Assembly (NCBI GenBank): GCA_910579595.1
Contig: CAJTVM010000054.1
Location: forward strand, 1 to 18,753
Direction: 5' to 3'
Source of the DNA: an uncultured Oscillospiraceae bacterium
GTDB taxonomy: Bacteria; Bacillota; Clostridia; Oscillospirales; Oscillospiraceae
Length of the DNA: 18,753 nt
The notes below the pieces were generated by a model, which did no database searches, was not told the origin of the DNA, and saw only the letters and a program-made list of their open reading frames with translations. Below are positions 6,082-12,711 of this stretch, piece by piece; within the stretch, counting starts at the first letter, position 1, and each line of letters begins with the position of its first letter. The position numbers were made by a program, and so were the translations under genes.

Positions 6082-7374
6082 ATGAACGTTGCCATTTACA
6101 CCCTGGGCTGTAAGGTCAACCAGTATGAGTCCCAGGCTATGGAGCAGGAGCTGATCCGCCGGGGCCACGCCCTGGCGGACTTCGATGGTCCGGCGGACGC
6201 CTACATTGTGAATACCTGTACCGTCACCGCCGTCAGCGACAAAAAGTGCCGCAACGTCATCCGCCGTGCCCGGAAAAACGCGCCGGACGCAGTGGTGGCG
6301 GTATGCGGCTGCTATGCCCAGACCGATCCCGGCGCGGTAGCAGCGCTGGGGGTGGATCTGGTGTCCGGCTCGGCGGGACGGATGACGTTTTTAGATATGC
6401 TGGAGGGGCTGCTCCAGAGCCGGGAAGCCCAGGTGGTGATGGTGGACAAGGCCCTGTCCCGCCGGGACTTTGAGCGGCTTCCCGCTGGGGGGGGCGTTGG
6501 GCGGACCAGGGCTATGCTGAAGGTAGAGGACGGCTGTGTCAATTTCTGTGCCTACTGCATGATCCCCTACGCCCGGGGGCCGGTGCGTTCCCTGCCCCTG
6601 GACGAGGCGGCGGCGCAGGCCGCGAAGCTGGCGGAGGAAGGCTATCGGGAGGTAGTGCTCACCGGAATTGAGATCTCATCCTGGGGGCGGGATCTGAAAA
6701 CGGGGCAGACCCTCACCGATCTGGTGGAGGCGGTGTGCGCCGCCGCACCGGGACTGCGGGTGCGGCTGGGTTCCCTGGAGCCGCGCACCGTCACCGAGGA
6801 CTTCTGCCGCCGGTGTGCCGCCCTTCCTAACCTGTGCCCCCATTTCCACCTGTCCCTCCAGTCCGGGTGCGACGAAACACTGGCCCGGATGAACCGGAAG
6901 TACGATACTGCTCGGTATTTTGAGAGTATAACGCTGCTGCGGGAGCATTTTACCGATCCCGGCATCACCACCGACCTGATCACCGGCTTTCCCGGCGAGA
7001 CGGAGGGGGAATTCCAGCAGACGCTGGCCTTTATAGAGAAATGTGCCTTTACCGCGATGCACATTTTCCCCTACTCCCGCCGCCCCGGCACCCCCGCCGA
7101 CTCCATGCCGGCCCAGGTGCCCAGGGGGGAGAAGGAGGAGCGGGCCGGCCGGGCCATTGTCCTGGCCGGGGCGTTGGAGCGCCGCTGGCTGGAGGGCCAG
7201 GTGGGCCGGACGCTGCCAGTGCTGTTTGAGGAGGAAAAGGACGGCCGGTGGCAGGGACACACGCCCAGCTATGCCCTGGTACGGGTGAAGGGGGAGGGAC
7301 TGCACAACCGCCTTCTGGACGTGGAGATAACCGGTGTGGAGGGGGATGCTTTGGCGGGGGTCTGTCCGGCGTAA
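6082..7374 (+). CDS. mtaB: tRNA t6A37 methylthiotransferase MtaB
   Basis: This radical-SAM enzyme of 430 residues adds a methylthio group to N6-threonylcarbamoyladenosine at tRNA position 37 (ms2t6A). The N-terminal UPF0004 domain carries the auxiliary-cluster cysteines C10 (TLGCKVNQYES), C46 (NTCTVTAVSDKK) and C77 (CGCYAQ). The radical-SAM CxxxCxxC motif is C152, C156 and C159 in GCVNFCAYCMIPYARG, typical of the MtaB rather than the MiaB or RimO branch. A TRAM-like RNA-binding domain forms the last ~65 residues. The ATG at 6082 is preferred to an upstream in-frame start at 5989, which would lie inside the palindromic element; AAAGAGAGG at 6067-6075 is the ribosome binding site. It is a housekeeping gene. 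Confidence 0.95.
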   Translation: MNVAIYTLGCKVNQYESQAMEQELIRRGHALADFDGPADAYIVNTCTVTAVSDKKCRNVIRRARKNAPDAVVAVCGCYAQTDPGAVAALGVDLVSGSAGRMTFLDMLEGLLQSREAQVVMVDKALSRRDFERLPAGGGVGRTRAMLKVEDGCVNFCAYCMIPYARGPVRSLPLDEAAAQAAKLAEEGYREVVLTGIEISSWGRDLKTGQTLTDLVEAVCAAAPGLRVRLGSLEPRTVTEDFCRRCAALPNLCPHFHLSLQSGCDETLARMNRKYDTARYFESITLLREHFTDPGITTDLITGFPGETEGEFQQTLAFIEKCAFTAMHIFPYSRRPGTPADSMPAQVPRGEKEERAGRAIVLAGALERRWLEGQVGRTLPVLFEEEKDGRWQGHTPSYALVRVKGEGLHNRLLDVEITGVEGDALAGVCPA

Positions 7375-7396
7375 ATGCGGCGGGCAAGCTCTTAAG

Positions 7397-7445
7397 AGAA
7401 CCTTAAAAAATTCAACACCAAAACCTAAGAAGGTTCTTTGTTGAA
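7397..7445 (+). promoter_or_regulatory. Interlocking inverted repeats downstream of mtaB
   Basis: AGAACCTT (7397-7404) pairs with AAGGTTCT (7430-7437), and TTCAACA (7411-7417) pairs with TGTTGAA (7439-7445). The two stems interleave, so they could form alternative folds or a pseudoknot. The second arm overlaps the -35 box of the next promoter. They could take part in ending mtaB transcription or in DNA-level control of the glycosyltransferase promoter; the role is not known. Confidence 0.4.
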
Positions 7446-7468
7446 ACTGAAGATTTGTCCTCTATAAT
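7441..7468 (+). promoter_or_regulatory. Predicted sigma-A promoter for the glycosyltransferase operon
   Basis: TTGAAA (7441-7446) and a consensus TATAAT (7463-7468) are 16 bases apart. The predicted transcript start near 7475 leaves a leader of about 135 bases before the GTG start at 7612. That leader has no convincing gene. Confidence 0.75.
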
Positions 7469-7611
7469 CGGGAGTATAGAACAGGACGGGGTGTGTTTGT
7501 GTTGGAAAATGCCTGTATTGCCTCGTCAAACAAGATTGGCTGCGCCGCGCTGGGCACGGCTTGGGGCGGGACAGGGGTGCGCTGTCCGCGCCGATGACAG
7601 GAGGTTCTTTT

Positions 7612-8682
7612 GTGAAGATTTTGATTTTAACCGGAAAATTTGGATTGGGCCATATGTCGGCCGCCCGGGCGGTTGAGGAGCAGTTCCGGCAGGCGGGCCA
7701 TCAGGCTGATGCGGTAGATCTGTTTGAATATGCCATGCCGGAGCAGGCGCCCATCATGTACTGGTGGTTTAATGTGCTGGTGATCTACGGCGGGGTGTTT
7801 TATAACATCCACCACAACTGGACCGCCAACAGCAGCGGGGAAGGCCGGGGAGACAACCTGATTGAGGGGTTGGAGCGGCTGCTGGATGAGTACCAGCCCG
7901 ACGTGGTGTATTCCACCCACCCCATCTGTTCCGCCGCTATGGCACGGTACAAGGATGACAACGCGTCCGACCTCCCCCTGATCACTTGCATTACCGATGT
8001 GACCTGCCACAGTGAGTGGATTCATCCCGGTACGGATGGCTATCTGGTGGCCAGCGAAGCTGTGCGCGAGGGGCTAGCTGCCAAGGGCGTGGATCCGGAT
8101 ACCGTGATGAAGTCGGGTATTCCGGTGAGCGGGCGCTTCCGTCCCGTCCGCCGGGACGGCGGCGGCCCCCGGGAGCTGCTGGTTATGGGGGGCGGCCTGG
8201 GGCTGATGCCCCGGCGGGAGTCCTTCTATCAGGCGCTGGACGCCCTGCCCGGGGTGCACACCACTGTCCTGACCGGCCGGAATGAAAGACTGTACCGGCG
8301 TTTGGTGGGCAAGTTCGAAAATGTTGAGGTGCTGCCTTTCACCCGAGATGTGGATAAGTATATGGATCGCGCCCACCTGGTGCTGTCCAAGCCTGGCGGA
8401 ATTACCAGCTTTGAGGCCATCGCCGCCCGCCTGCCCATGCTGGCGTGGCAGCCCTTTTTCCAGCAGGAGCAGGAAAACGCCGAATACCTGGAGCGCCGCG
8501 GCATGGCCCGAATCGTCTATAAAGAGGATAGCTCCTGCGTGGACGTTATCCGGGAAACTATTTTCGATCAAAATGCCTTGAACGCTATGGCGCAGGCTAT
8601 GGAGAGAACCGCCGCCGGACTGGATCGCGGCGCGATCTGTAACATAGTGGCTGAACTGGCGGGGGAAAGGGCATCGGCATGA
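7612..8682 (+). CDS. MGDG-synthase-type glycosyltransferase (UgtP / MurG-like fold)
   Basis: This is a GT28-type glycosyltransferase of 356 residues related to monogalactosyl- and glucosyl-diacylglycerol synthases (UgtP/YpfP). The N-terminal MGDG-synthase domain starts with GKFGLGHMSAARA, the acceptor-side glycine loop, followed by STHPICSAAMARYK and ITDVTCHSEWIHPGTDGYLV. The C-terminal nucleotide-sugar domain has VMGGGLGLMPRRE, LTGRNERLYRRL, and the donor-binding PFTRDVDKYMDRAHLVLSKPGG. Lipid-anchored glycosylation at the inner face of the membrane is expected. The GTG at 7612 is chosen because AGGAGG (7599-7604) lies seven bases upstream; earlier in-frame ATG/TTG starts are less well placed. 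The stop overlaps the start of the next gene by four bases, suggesting translational coupling. The exact sugar and lipid are not determined. Confidence 0.9.
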   Translation: MKILILTGKFGLGHMSAARAVEEQFRQAGHQADAVDLFEYAMPEQAPIMYWWFNVLVIYGGVFYNIHHNWTANSSGEGRGDNLIEGLERLLDEYQPDVVYSTHPICSAAMARYKDDNASDLPLITCITDVTCHSEWIHPGTDGYLVASEAVREGLAAKGVDPDTVMKSGIPVSGRFRPVRRDGGGPRELLVMGGGLGLMPRRESFYQALDALPGVHTTVLTGRNERLYRRLVGKFENVEVLPFTRDVDKYMDRAHLVLSKPGGITSFEAIAARLPMLAWQPFFQQEQENAEYLERRGMARIVYKEDSSCVDVIRETIFDQNALNAMAQAMERTAAGLDRGAICNIVAELAGERASA

Positions 8683-9791
8683 AGAATCAAGCCAAAAATC
8701 TGATCTGTGGAGGGGCGGTGCTGACCCTACTGGTCTGGACGGTGCATACCATCCTGAAGGAGCAGTCCCCTGGCCAGTTGGCCGCCGCCCTGCTCAGCGC
8801 GGACTGGCGCATCCTGCTGCTGGGCCTGCCGCTGATGGCGCTGTCCCTGCTCTGCGAGGCAAAGTCCACCCACTCTATCCTGCGGGCCCTGGGCTGTCCC
8901 CAGCCCTTACGCCGGTGCGCCTATTACTCCTGCGTCGGCTACTTTTTCAGCACCATTACCCCCTCGGCCAGCGGTGGACAGCCCGCGCAGATTGTCGCTA
9001 TGACCCGAGACGGCACCCCTGCCGCTGTGGGGGCGCTGGATATGCTGCTGGTTACCATCGGCGGCTACAATACCGCTGCCATGGGATGGGCGATCTACGC
9101 CCTTTGTACGGCCGGGAACTTCACTGAGCACCTGGGCGGACAGGTGGGGCTGCTGCTGGGCGTGGGCCTGGCGGTATTTGTCCTGCTGGATGTTGGGATG
9201 TTTTTGTTCCTGTTCCTTCCCGGCCCGGCCAGAAGTTTGCTATATGGCTGCATCGCGCTGGCGGCGAAGGTCTGGCCCGGTTGGGATAGGGCCGGACTGG
9301 AGGCCAAGGCCGACGCCCAGATCGCCGAGTACCGCCGGGGTGCGGACCTGATCCGCCGCGCCCCCATCCTGCTGGTGAAGGTACTGGCGCTCAGCACCCT
9401 CCAGCTGGGGTGCACTTATGCCATGCCGTATGTGGTGTACCGGGCTTTTGGTTTGTCCGGGTACACTTTGGGCCAGGCGGTGGCCCTCCAGGCCCTGTGC
9501 TCTATTGCGGTGGTTTACCTGCCCCTGCCCGGTTCCGCCGGGGCGGCGGAGAATGTGTTCCTGCGCAGCTTCCTGTTGATTTTTGGGGCGGAGCTGGTGG
9601 CCCCCGCCATGATTTTAAGCCGTACTCTGAGCTGCTACCTCGTCCTGATAGCCACCGCCTTGATATTAGTTTTGGGACGGATAATGCGCAAGCGGGCGGA
9701 CAAGGTGGGACAGCCTGCGCCGGCAAAGAAGCCCGCGGTTCAAAAAACCGGGGCCGCTCGGATCGCTCCGCGCTTGGGCGGGCAGCCGTAA
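8679..9791 (+). CDS. Flippase-like integral membrane protein (LPG synthase TM / YbhN family)
   Basis: This is a polytopic membrane protein of 370 residues of the lysylphosphatidylglycerol-synthase transmembrane-region (UPF0104/YbhN, AglD-like) family. Eight or so hydrophobic segments are visible, from residue ~8 to ~340. Family-typical stretches include STITPSASGGQPAQIVAM near residue 90 and the YLPLPGSAGAAENVFL segment near 280. The catalytic C-terminal domain of true MprF is missing, so aminoacyl transfer is unlikely; a lipid-transport or flippase role is the usual guess. The Lys/Arg/Pro/Ala-rich C-terminal tail (about 345-370) is cytoplasmic. The ATGA overlap with the preceding glycosyltransferase suggests the two act in one glycolipid pathway. 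Confidence 0.85.
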   Translation: MKNQAKNLICGGAVLTLLVWTVHTILKEQSPGQLAAALLSADWRILLLGLPLMALSLLCEAKSTHSILRALGCPQPLRRCAYYSCVGYFFSTITPSASGGQPAQIVAMTRDGTPAAVGALDMLLVTIGGYNTAAMGWAIYALCTAGNFTEHLGGQVGLLLGVGLAVFVLLDVGMFLFLFLPGPARSLLYGCIALAAKVWPGWDRAGLEAKADAQIAEYRRGADLIRRAPILLVKVLALSTLQLGCTYAMPYVVYRAFGLSGYTLGQAVALQALCSIAVVYLPLPGSAGAAENVFLRSFLLIFGAELVAPAMILSRTLSCYLVLIATALILVLGRIMRKRADKVGQPAPAKKPAVQKTGAARIAPRLGGQP

Positions 9792-9874
9792 AAATTTCTG
9801 TCATTGAAACGCGCCCCTGTGCATATACTGGTTTGTATGGACAACGTGTATTTGCAGACAAAGGAGCGATTAAG

Positions 9875-9976
9875 ATGGAGAAAAACAAAACGGCGCCTGC
9901 CGCCGGAACCCCTCAGCAAGACGTGGATGACCTGATTTTTTTCGGTCAGACGGATGCCCAGGTTAGCCAGAGGTGA
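9875..9976 (+). CDS. Small protein of 33 residues, unknown function
   Basis: This short frame starts with ATG at 9875, eight bases after AAGGAG (9861-9866), and stops two bases before a strong terminator. The protein begins MEKNKTAPAAGTPQQ and ends DDLIFFGQTDAQVSQR. It has no transmembrane segment or cysteine. The N-terminal half looks disordered and the C-terminal half could form a short helix. I recognise no family. Ribosome binding site, compact length and dedicated terminator make it a credible gene. A TATACT at 9824-9829 might be a -10 box, but no well-spaced -35 is visible; it could also be read from the preceding operon. Confidence 0.65.
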   Translation: MEKNKTAPAAGTPQQDVDDLIFFGQTDAQVSQR

Positions 9977-9978
9977 TC

Positions 9979-10015
9979 CAGTCCCCACCCCAGTTTGGGG
10001 TGGGGACTGTTTTTT
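9979..10015 (+). terminator. Rho-independent terminator after the 33-residue protein
   Basis: A perfect 14-bp stem (9979-9992 with 9996-10009), rich in GC, closes on a three-base GTT loop and is followed by six T (10010-10015). It ends the transcript containing the small protein and possibly the glycosyltransferase operon. The minus-strand side has no matching T-run, so it would not efficiently end the convergent spoVAC transcript. Confidence 0.9.
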
Positions 10016-10232
10016 GCTGGTATGGAAGGAGCTGTGTGGGATTGTCCAATATCTATAGCAGTTCTTTGTTCAGCTCGTATCATAAAAACCAGCGGTACGC
10101 GATGGCTGTCTGCGCACTGCGCAGCGTCCTCCGCGGCGATGGTGTCCCGTCCAGATGCTGTACAGCAGACTTCATAGCGTACCGCCGCCCATTCGCCGCC
10201 GGACAGCGTGGCGGCAGGGGTTCCAGTGACGC
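10016..10232. other. Intergenic stretch between the terminator and spoVAC, no supported gene
   Basis: About 217 bases separate the terminator from the end of spoVAC. A minus-strand frame is open through it (containing RYEVCCTASGRDTIAAEDAA) but has no start or ribosome binding site, overlaps spoVAC in another frame and runs through the terminator hairpin. I treat it as non-coding or as a decayed fragment. No spoVAD or spoVAE is present here. Confidence 0.5.
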
Positions 10233-10679
10233 CTATTTCGCCAACTGGAACAGCCAGAGAACAACGCCGTACACCACGCTGGCTGAGATGCCGTAGGCCA
10301 GCACCGGCCCCGCCACAGTGAACAACTTGGCCCCGGTGCCGGTGACGAAGCCCTCGCTCTTGAATTCCAGCGCCGGTGATACCATGGCGTTGGAAAACCC
10401 AGTGATAGGCACCAGTGTCCCCGCGCCCGCATGCTTGGCAATGTTGTCGAACACCCCAAGCCCGGTGAGCAGGGAGGCCAGGAAAATCAGGGTGATGGAA
10501 GTCCAGGTGCCCGCGTCGTCCTTGCTGGCCCCCAGGCTTTGGTACAGGGCTGCCAACCCCTGGCCACCCGCGCAGATGGCCCCCCCAACGCAGAAGGCCC
10601 ACAGCATATCCTTCCAGATGGGGGACGGCTTGGCCCGCTTGTTCACATATTGGCTGTATTCCTGGTTATTCATATCCAT
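10233..10679 (-). CDS. spoVAC: Stage V sporulation protein AC (SpoVAC)
   Basis: This is a membrane protein of 148 residues, the usual length for SpoVAC. SpoVA proteins move Ca-dipicolinic acid across the spore inner membrane during sporulation and germination; SpoVAC is reported to act as a mechanosensitive channel. After an N-terminal basic segment (KRAKPSPIWKDM) come hydrophobic segments with the family signatures GGAICAGGQG, TSITLIFLASLLTGLGVFD, AGAGTLVPITGFSNAMVSPA and GAKLFTVAGPVLAYGISASVVYG. The start at 10679 follows GGGGAGGTG (10695-10687) by seven bases. In most spore formers spoVAD and spoVAE follow directly; here the downstream 217 bases hold neither, so this is a lone copy. The other subunits may be elsewhere in the genome. 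Confidence 0.92.
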   Translation of the reverse strand: MDMNNQEYSQYVNKRAKPSPIWKDMLWAFCVGGAICAGGQGLAALYQSLGASKDDAGTWTSITLIFLASLLTGLGVFDNIAKHAGAGTLVPITGFSNAMVSPALEFKSEGFVTGTGAKLFTVAGPVLAYGISASVVYGVVLWLFQLAK

Positions 10680-10697
10680 TGCGCTTCACCTCCCCGC

Positions 10698-10727
10698 CAG
10701 TATGCCCCATCTGCCGGGGATTATCCG
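10698..10727 (-). promoter_or_regulatory. Possible sigma-G/sigma-F-like forespore promoter for spoVAC
   Basis: On the minus strand, CATACTG (10704-10698) matches the sigma-G -10 consensus CATACTA at six of seven bases. CGGATA (10727-10722), 17 bases upstream, matches the TGAATA -35 at four of six. The predicted start would leave a leader of only about 12-13 bases, retaining just the AGGTG part of the ribosome binding site, so the match may be partly fortuitous. Confidence 0.4.
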
Positions 10728-10802
10728 GCGGGGCACGGACGCTTCCTGTTTCTGCCCGTGTGGGGGATGGAGAAAACAAATGCGGGAAGAAACGTTTCAC
10801 CA

Positions 10803-10831
10803 TTGACAATCCCATGGAAATGGGATAAAAT
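10803..10831 (+). promoter_or_regulatory. Sigma-A promoter with an inverted-repeat operator in its spacer, for the sugar kinase
   Basis: A consensus TTGACA (10803-10808) and TAAAAT (10826-10831) are exactly 17 bases apart. The spacer is filled by ATCCCAT-GGAA-ATGGGAT (10809-10826), a 7-bp inverted repeat. This is a good position for a repressor operator. The regulator is unknown and no regulator gene is adjacent on the same strand. Confidence 0.75.
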
Positions 10832-10872
10832 AGGCGCAGAAACCCCGGAACATAACGAGGAGGTATCGTGCC

Positions 10873-11838
10873 ATGGCTGGAAAAAAATTTGACGTCACCG
10901 CGTTAGGTGAGCTGCTGATTGATTTTACGGAAAACGGACTCAGCGGACAAGGAAATACCCTGTTTGAAGCCAATCCCGGCGGGGCGCCCTGCAATGTGCT
11001 GGCGATGCTGAAAAAGCTGGATCGGAGCTGCCTCTTTGTGGGCAAGGTGGGGGACGATATGTTTGGCCGCCTGCTTCGGGATGTGGCCGCCCAGGCGGGC
11101 ATCTGCATGGATCATCTGGTGTTCGGCAAGGACGTGCGCACCACCCTGGCCTTTGTCCAGACCTTCCCCAATGGAGATAGGGACTTCTCCTTCTACCGCA
11201 ACCCCGGCGCGGACATGATGCTCACAGAGGACGAGCTGCCCCTGGACGCCATCGCCGGCAGCCGGATTTTTCACTTCGGCACCCTGTCCATGACCCATGA
11301 GGGGGTGCGCAGGGCCACTTGCAAGGCCATTGACCACGCCAAGCAGAGCGGGGCCATTATCTCCTTCGATCCCAACCTGCGCCCGCCTTTGTGGGACAGC
11401 CTGGACGAGGCGAAGCGTCAGATCGAGTACGGCCTCGCCCGGTGCGATGTGCTGAAAATTGCGGACAACGAGCTGGAGTTTATGACCGGGGAGGCTGGCT
11501 TTGACAAGGGCGCGGCAATTTTGCGCACCAAGTTCCCCAACATCAAGCTGTTCAACGTTACCGCAGGGGCGGAGGGCAGTTATTCCTATTATGAGGACAA
11601 GCGGGTGTTTGTCCCCGCCTGCAAGCTGGGCGGCACCATCGAAACCACCGGGGCGGGGGACACCTTCTGCGCCGGCGTGCTGAACTTTGTGCTGGATCAC
11701 GGCCTGGACGGGCTGAGTGAGGCGGATTTGACGGAGATGCTCCGCTTTGCCAATACAGCGGCCTACATCGTCACCACCCGGAAAGGCGCTATCCGCTCCA
11801 TGCCCGAGCGGGACGAGGTGGAGGCCCTGCTGAAGTAA
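10873..11838 (+). CDS. PfkB-family sugar kinase, probable fructokinase
   Basis: This ribokinase-fold carbohydrate kinase of 321 residues most likely phosphorylates fructose to fructose 6-phosphate. The N-terminal signature has GELLIDFTENG and NPGGAPCNVLAMLKKL (residues ~12-48), where the sugar binds. PfkB signature 2 is ETTGAGDTFCAGVLNF (about 257-272), with G260-A-G-D263 forming the anion hole and catalytic base. FDPNLRPPLW (165-174) and the DNELEF motif (198-203) are typical of the fructokinase branch. GAGGAGGT at 10857-10864 precedes the ATG. It stands alone between its own promoter and a terminator, with no transporter or hydrolase beside it, so the substrate rests on motif resemblance only; another ketose or nucleoside sugar cannot be excluded. 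Confidence 0.88.
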   Translation: MAGKKFDVTALGELLIDFTENGLSGQGNTLFEANPGGAPCNVLAMLKKLDRSCLFVGKVGDDMFGRLLRDVAAQAGICMDHLVFGKDVRTTLAFVQTFPNGDRDFSFYRNPGADMMLTEDELPLDAIAGSRIFHFGTLSMTHEGVRRATCKAIDHAKQSGAIISFDPNLRPPLWDSLDEAKRQIEYGLARCDVLKIADNELEFMTGEAGFDKGAAILRTKFPNIKLFNVTAGAEGSYSYYEDKRVFVPACKLGGTIETTGAGDTFCAGVLNFVLDHGLDGLSEADLTEMLRFANTAAYIVTTRKGAIRSMPERDEVEALLK

Positions 11839-11849
11839 ACCGAATCGGT

Positions 11850-11885
11850 AAAACCCCCGTCCGGCGCTGCCGGACGGGGGTTTTT
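11850..11885. terminator. Strong terminator between the sugar kinase and the convergent MerR gene
   Basis: A perfect 16-bp stem (11850-11865 with 11869-11884) closes on a three-base loop and ends in five T. The 5' arm begins with four A, so it may also end the minus-strand operon whose last gene stops at 11944. Confidence 0.92.
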
Positions 11886-11943
11886 ACAGGCATTACTGCC
11901 TGCGCCAGGCCGCGATACAGCCGGCACGGCTGAAAAGAAGCGT

Positions 11944-12681
11944 TTACTTCTGTTCAACCGCGGCAGTTATGGCGGCGCTCATTTTCTGGGCGGTGCCGGG
12001 GCCGTACTTATCCAGTTTTTTCTGGAACCTGGGGTCGTTGACGTACATCTGACCCAGGCAGGCCAGGATCCCGTCGGTGCAGTTGTAGTGGTACTTGGTG
12101 ATGTGCGCCTGCCAGCGGCGCGCCAGCGCCTGACCCTCGGGACCCTCCGGGTCGGCGCACGCGCCGAAGGCGGTGAAGATCTCCTCCATTTCGGCGTTGA
12201 TCTGTTCCTCCTGCTGGGGGGTATACTGGGCGTGCTTTTCCCGGCTCTCCAAAAACGCCTCGGTGTTGCCCCAGCGGTCCGCCGCCTCCTGGGCATACTG
12301 CTCCTTTACCGCGTCCCAGTCCGCCTGGGTAGGTTTGGGCCTCTCGTTGTACATTGCGATACCTCCAATCGTCTCGTCTACCAGCCGCAGCATATCATCC
12401 AGCCGCTGCCGCTTCATCAGCAGCAGGGTCCGGTGCTTTTGCAGGGCTTCGGTTCTGTCGTTGTCGGGAGATTGCAGGATATGTCCGATCTGCTCCAGCG
12501 GTATGTCCAGCTCGCGATAAAACAGGATCTGCTGCAAAGACGCCATGGCCGCGCCATCGTAAAACCGATATCCGGCCTGGCTGGTCTCTGACGGTTTCAA
12601 CAGTCCGATCTCATCGTAATAGTGCAGTGTCCGCACACTGACGCCGGCGCGCTTCGCCGCTTCGCTGATGGATAGTTTCAT
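11944..12681 (-). CDS. MerR-family regulator with TipAS-type effector domain
   Basis: This is a regulator of 245 residues. The N-terminal MerR winged helix (about 1-70) has LSISEAAKRAGVSVRTLHYYDEIGLLKP and AGYRFYD, followed by the long dimerising helix. The C-terminal domain (about 115-240) resembles the TipAS drug-binding fold of TipAL/Mta regulators, with SREKHAQYTPQQEEQIN, ALARRWQAHITKYHYNCT and LGQMYVNDPRFQKKLDKYG. Such proteins twist suboptimal promoters open on binding bulky antibiotics or hydrophobic ligands. The start at 12681 is preferred over one nine codons upstream because the MerR fold starts at MKLSI and GGGAGG lies before it. It is the last gene of an apparent operon with the hydrolase and flavodiiron protein 2. 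Its ligand and targets are not known; autoregulation of this operon is one possibility. Confidence 0.9.
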   Translation of the reverse strand: MKLSISEAAKRAGVSVRTLHYYDEIGLLKPSETSQAGYRFYDGAAMASLQQILFYRELDIPLEQIGHILQSPDNDRTEALQKHRTLLLMKRQRLDDMLRLVDETIGGIAMYNERPKPTQADWDAVKEQYAQEAADRWGNTEAFLESREKHAQYTPQQEEQINAEMEEIFTAFGACADPEGPEGQALARRWQAHITKYHYNCTDGILACLGQMYVNDPRFQKKLDKYGPGTAQKMSAAITAAVEQK

Positions 12682-12711
12682 CCTTGACCGCCTCCCAGAC
12701 AAGAGCATACC

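Noticed and set aside
7455..7676. Possible 73-codon leader peptide upstream of the glycosyltransferase
   Set aside because: It lies in another frame overlapping the glycosyltransferase start, with no ribosome binding site and no regulatory codon pattern.
9946..10602. Minus-strand frame overlapping spoVAC and running to the terminator, possible extra gene
   Set aside because: It has no start with a ribosome binding site, overlaps spoVAC in another frame and translates through the terminator hairpin. The piece between 10050 and 10232 looks somewhat protein-like but matches nothing I know.
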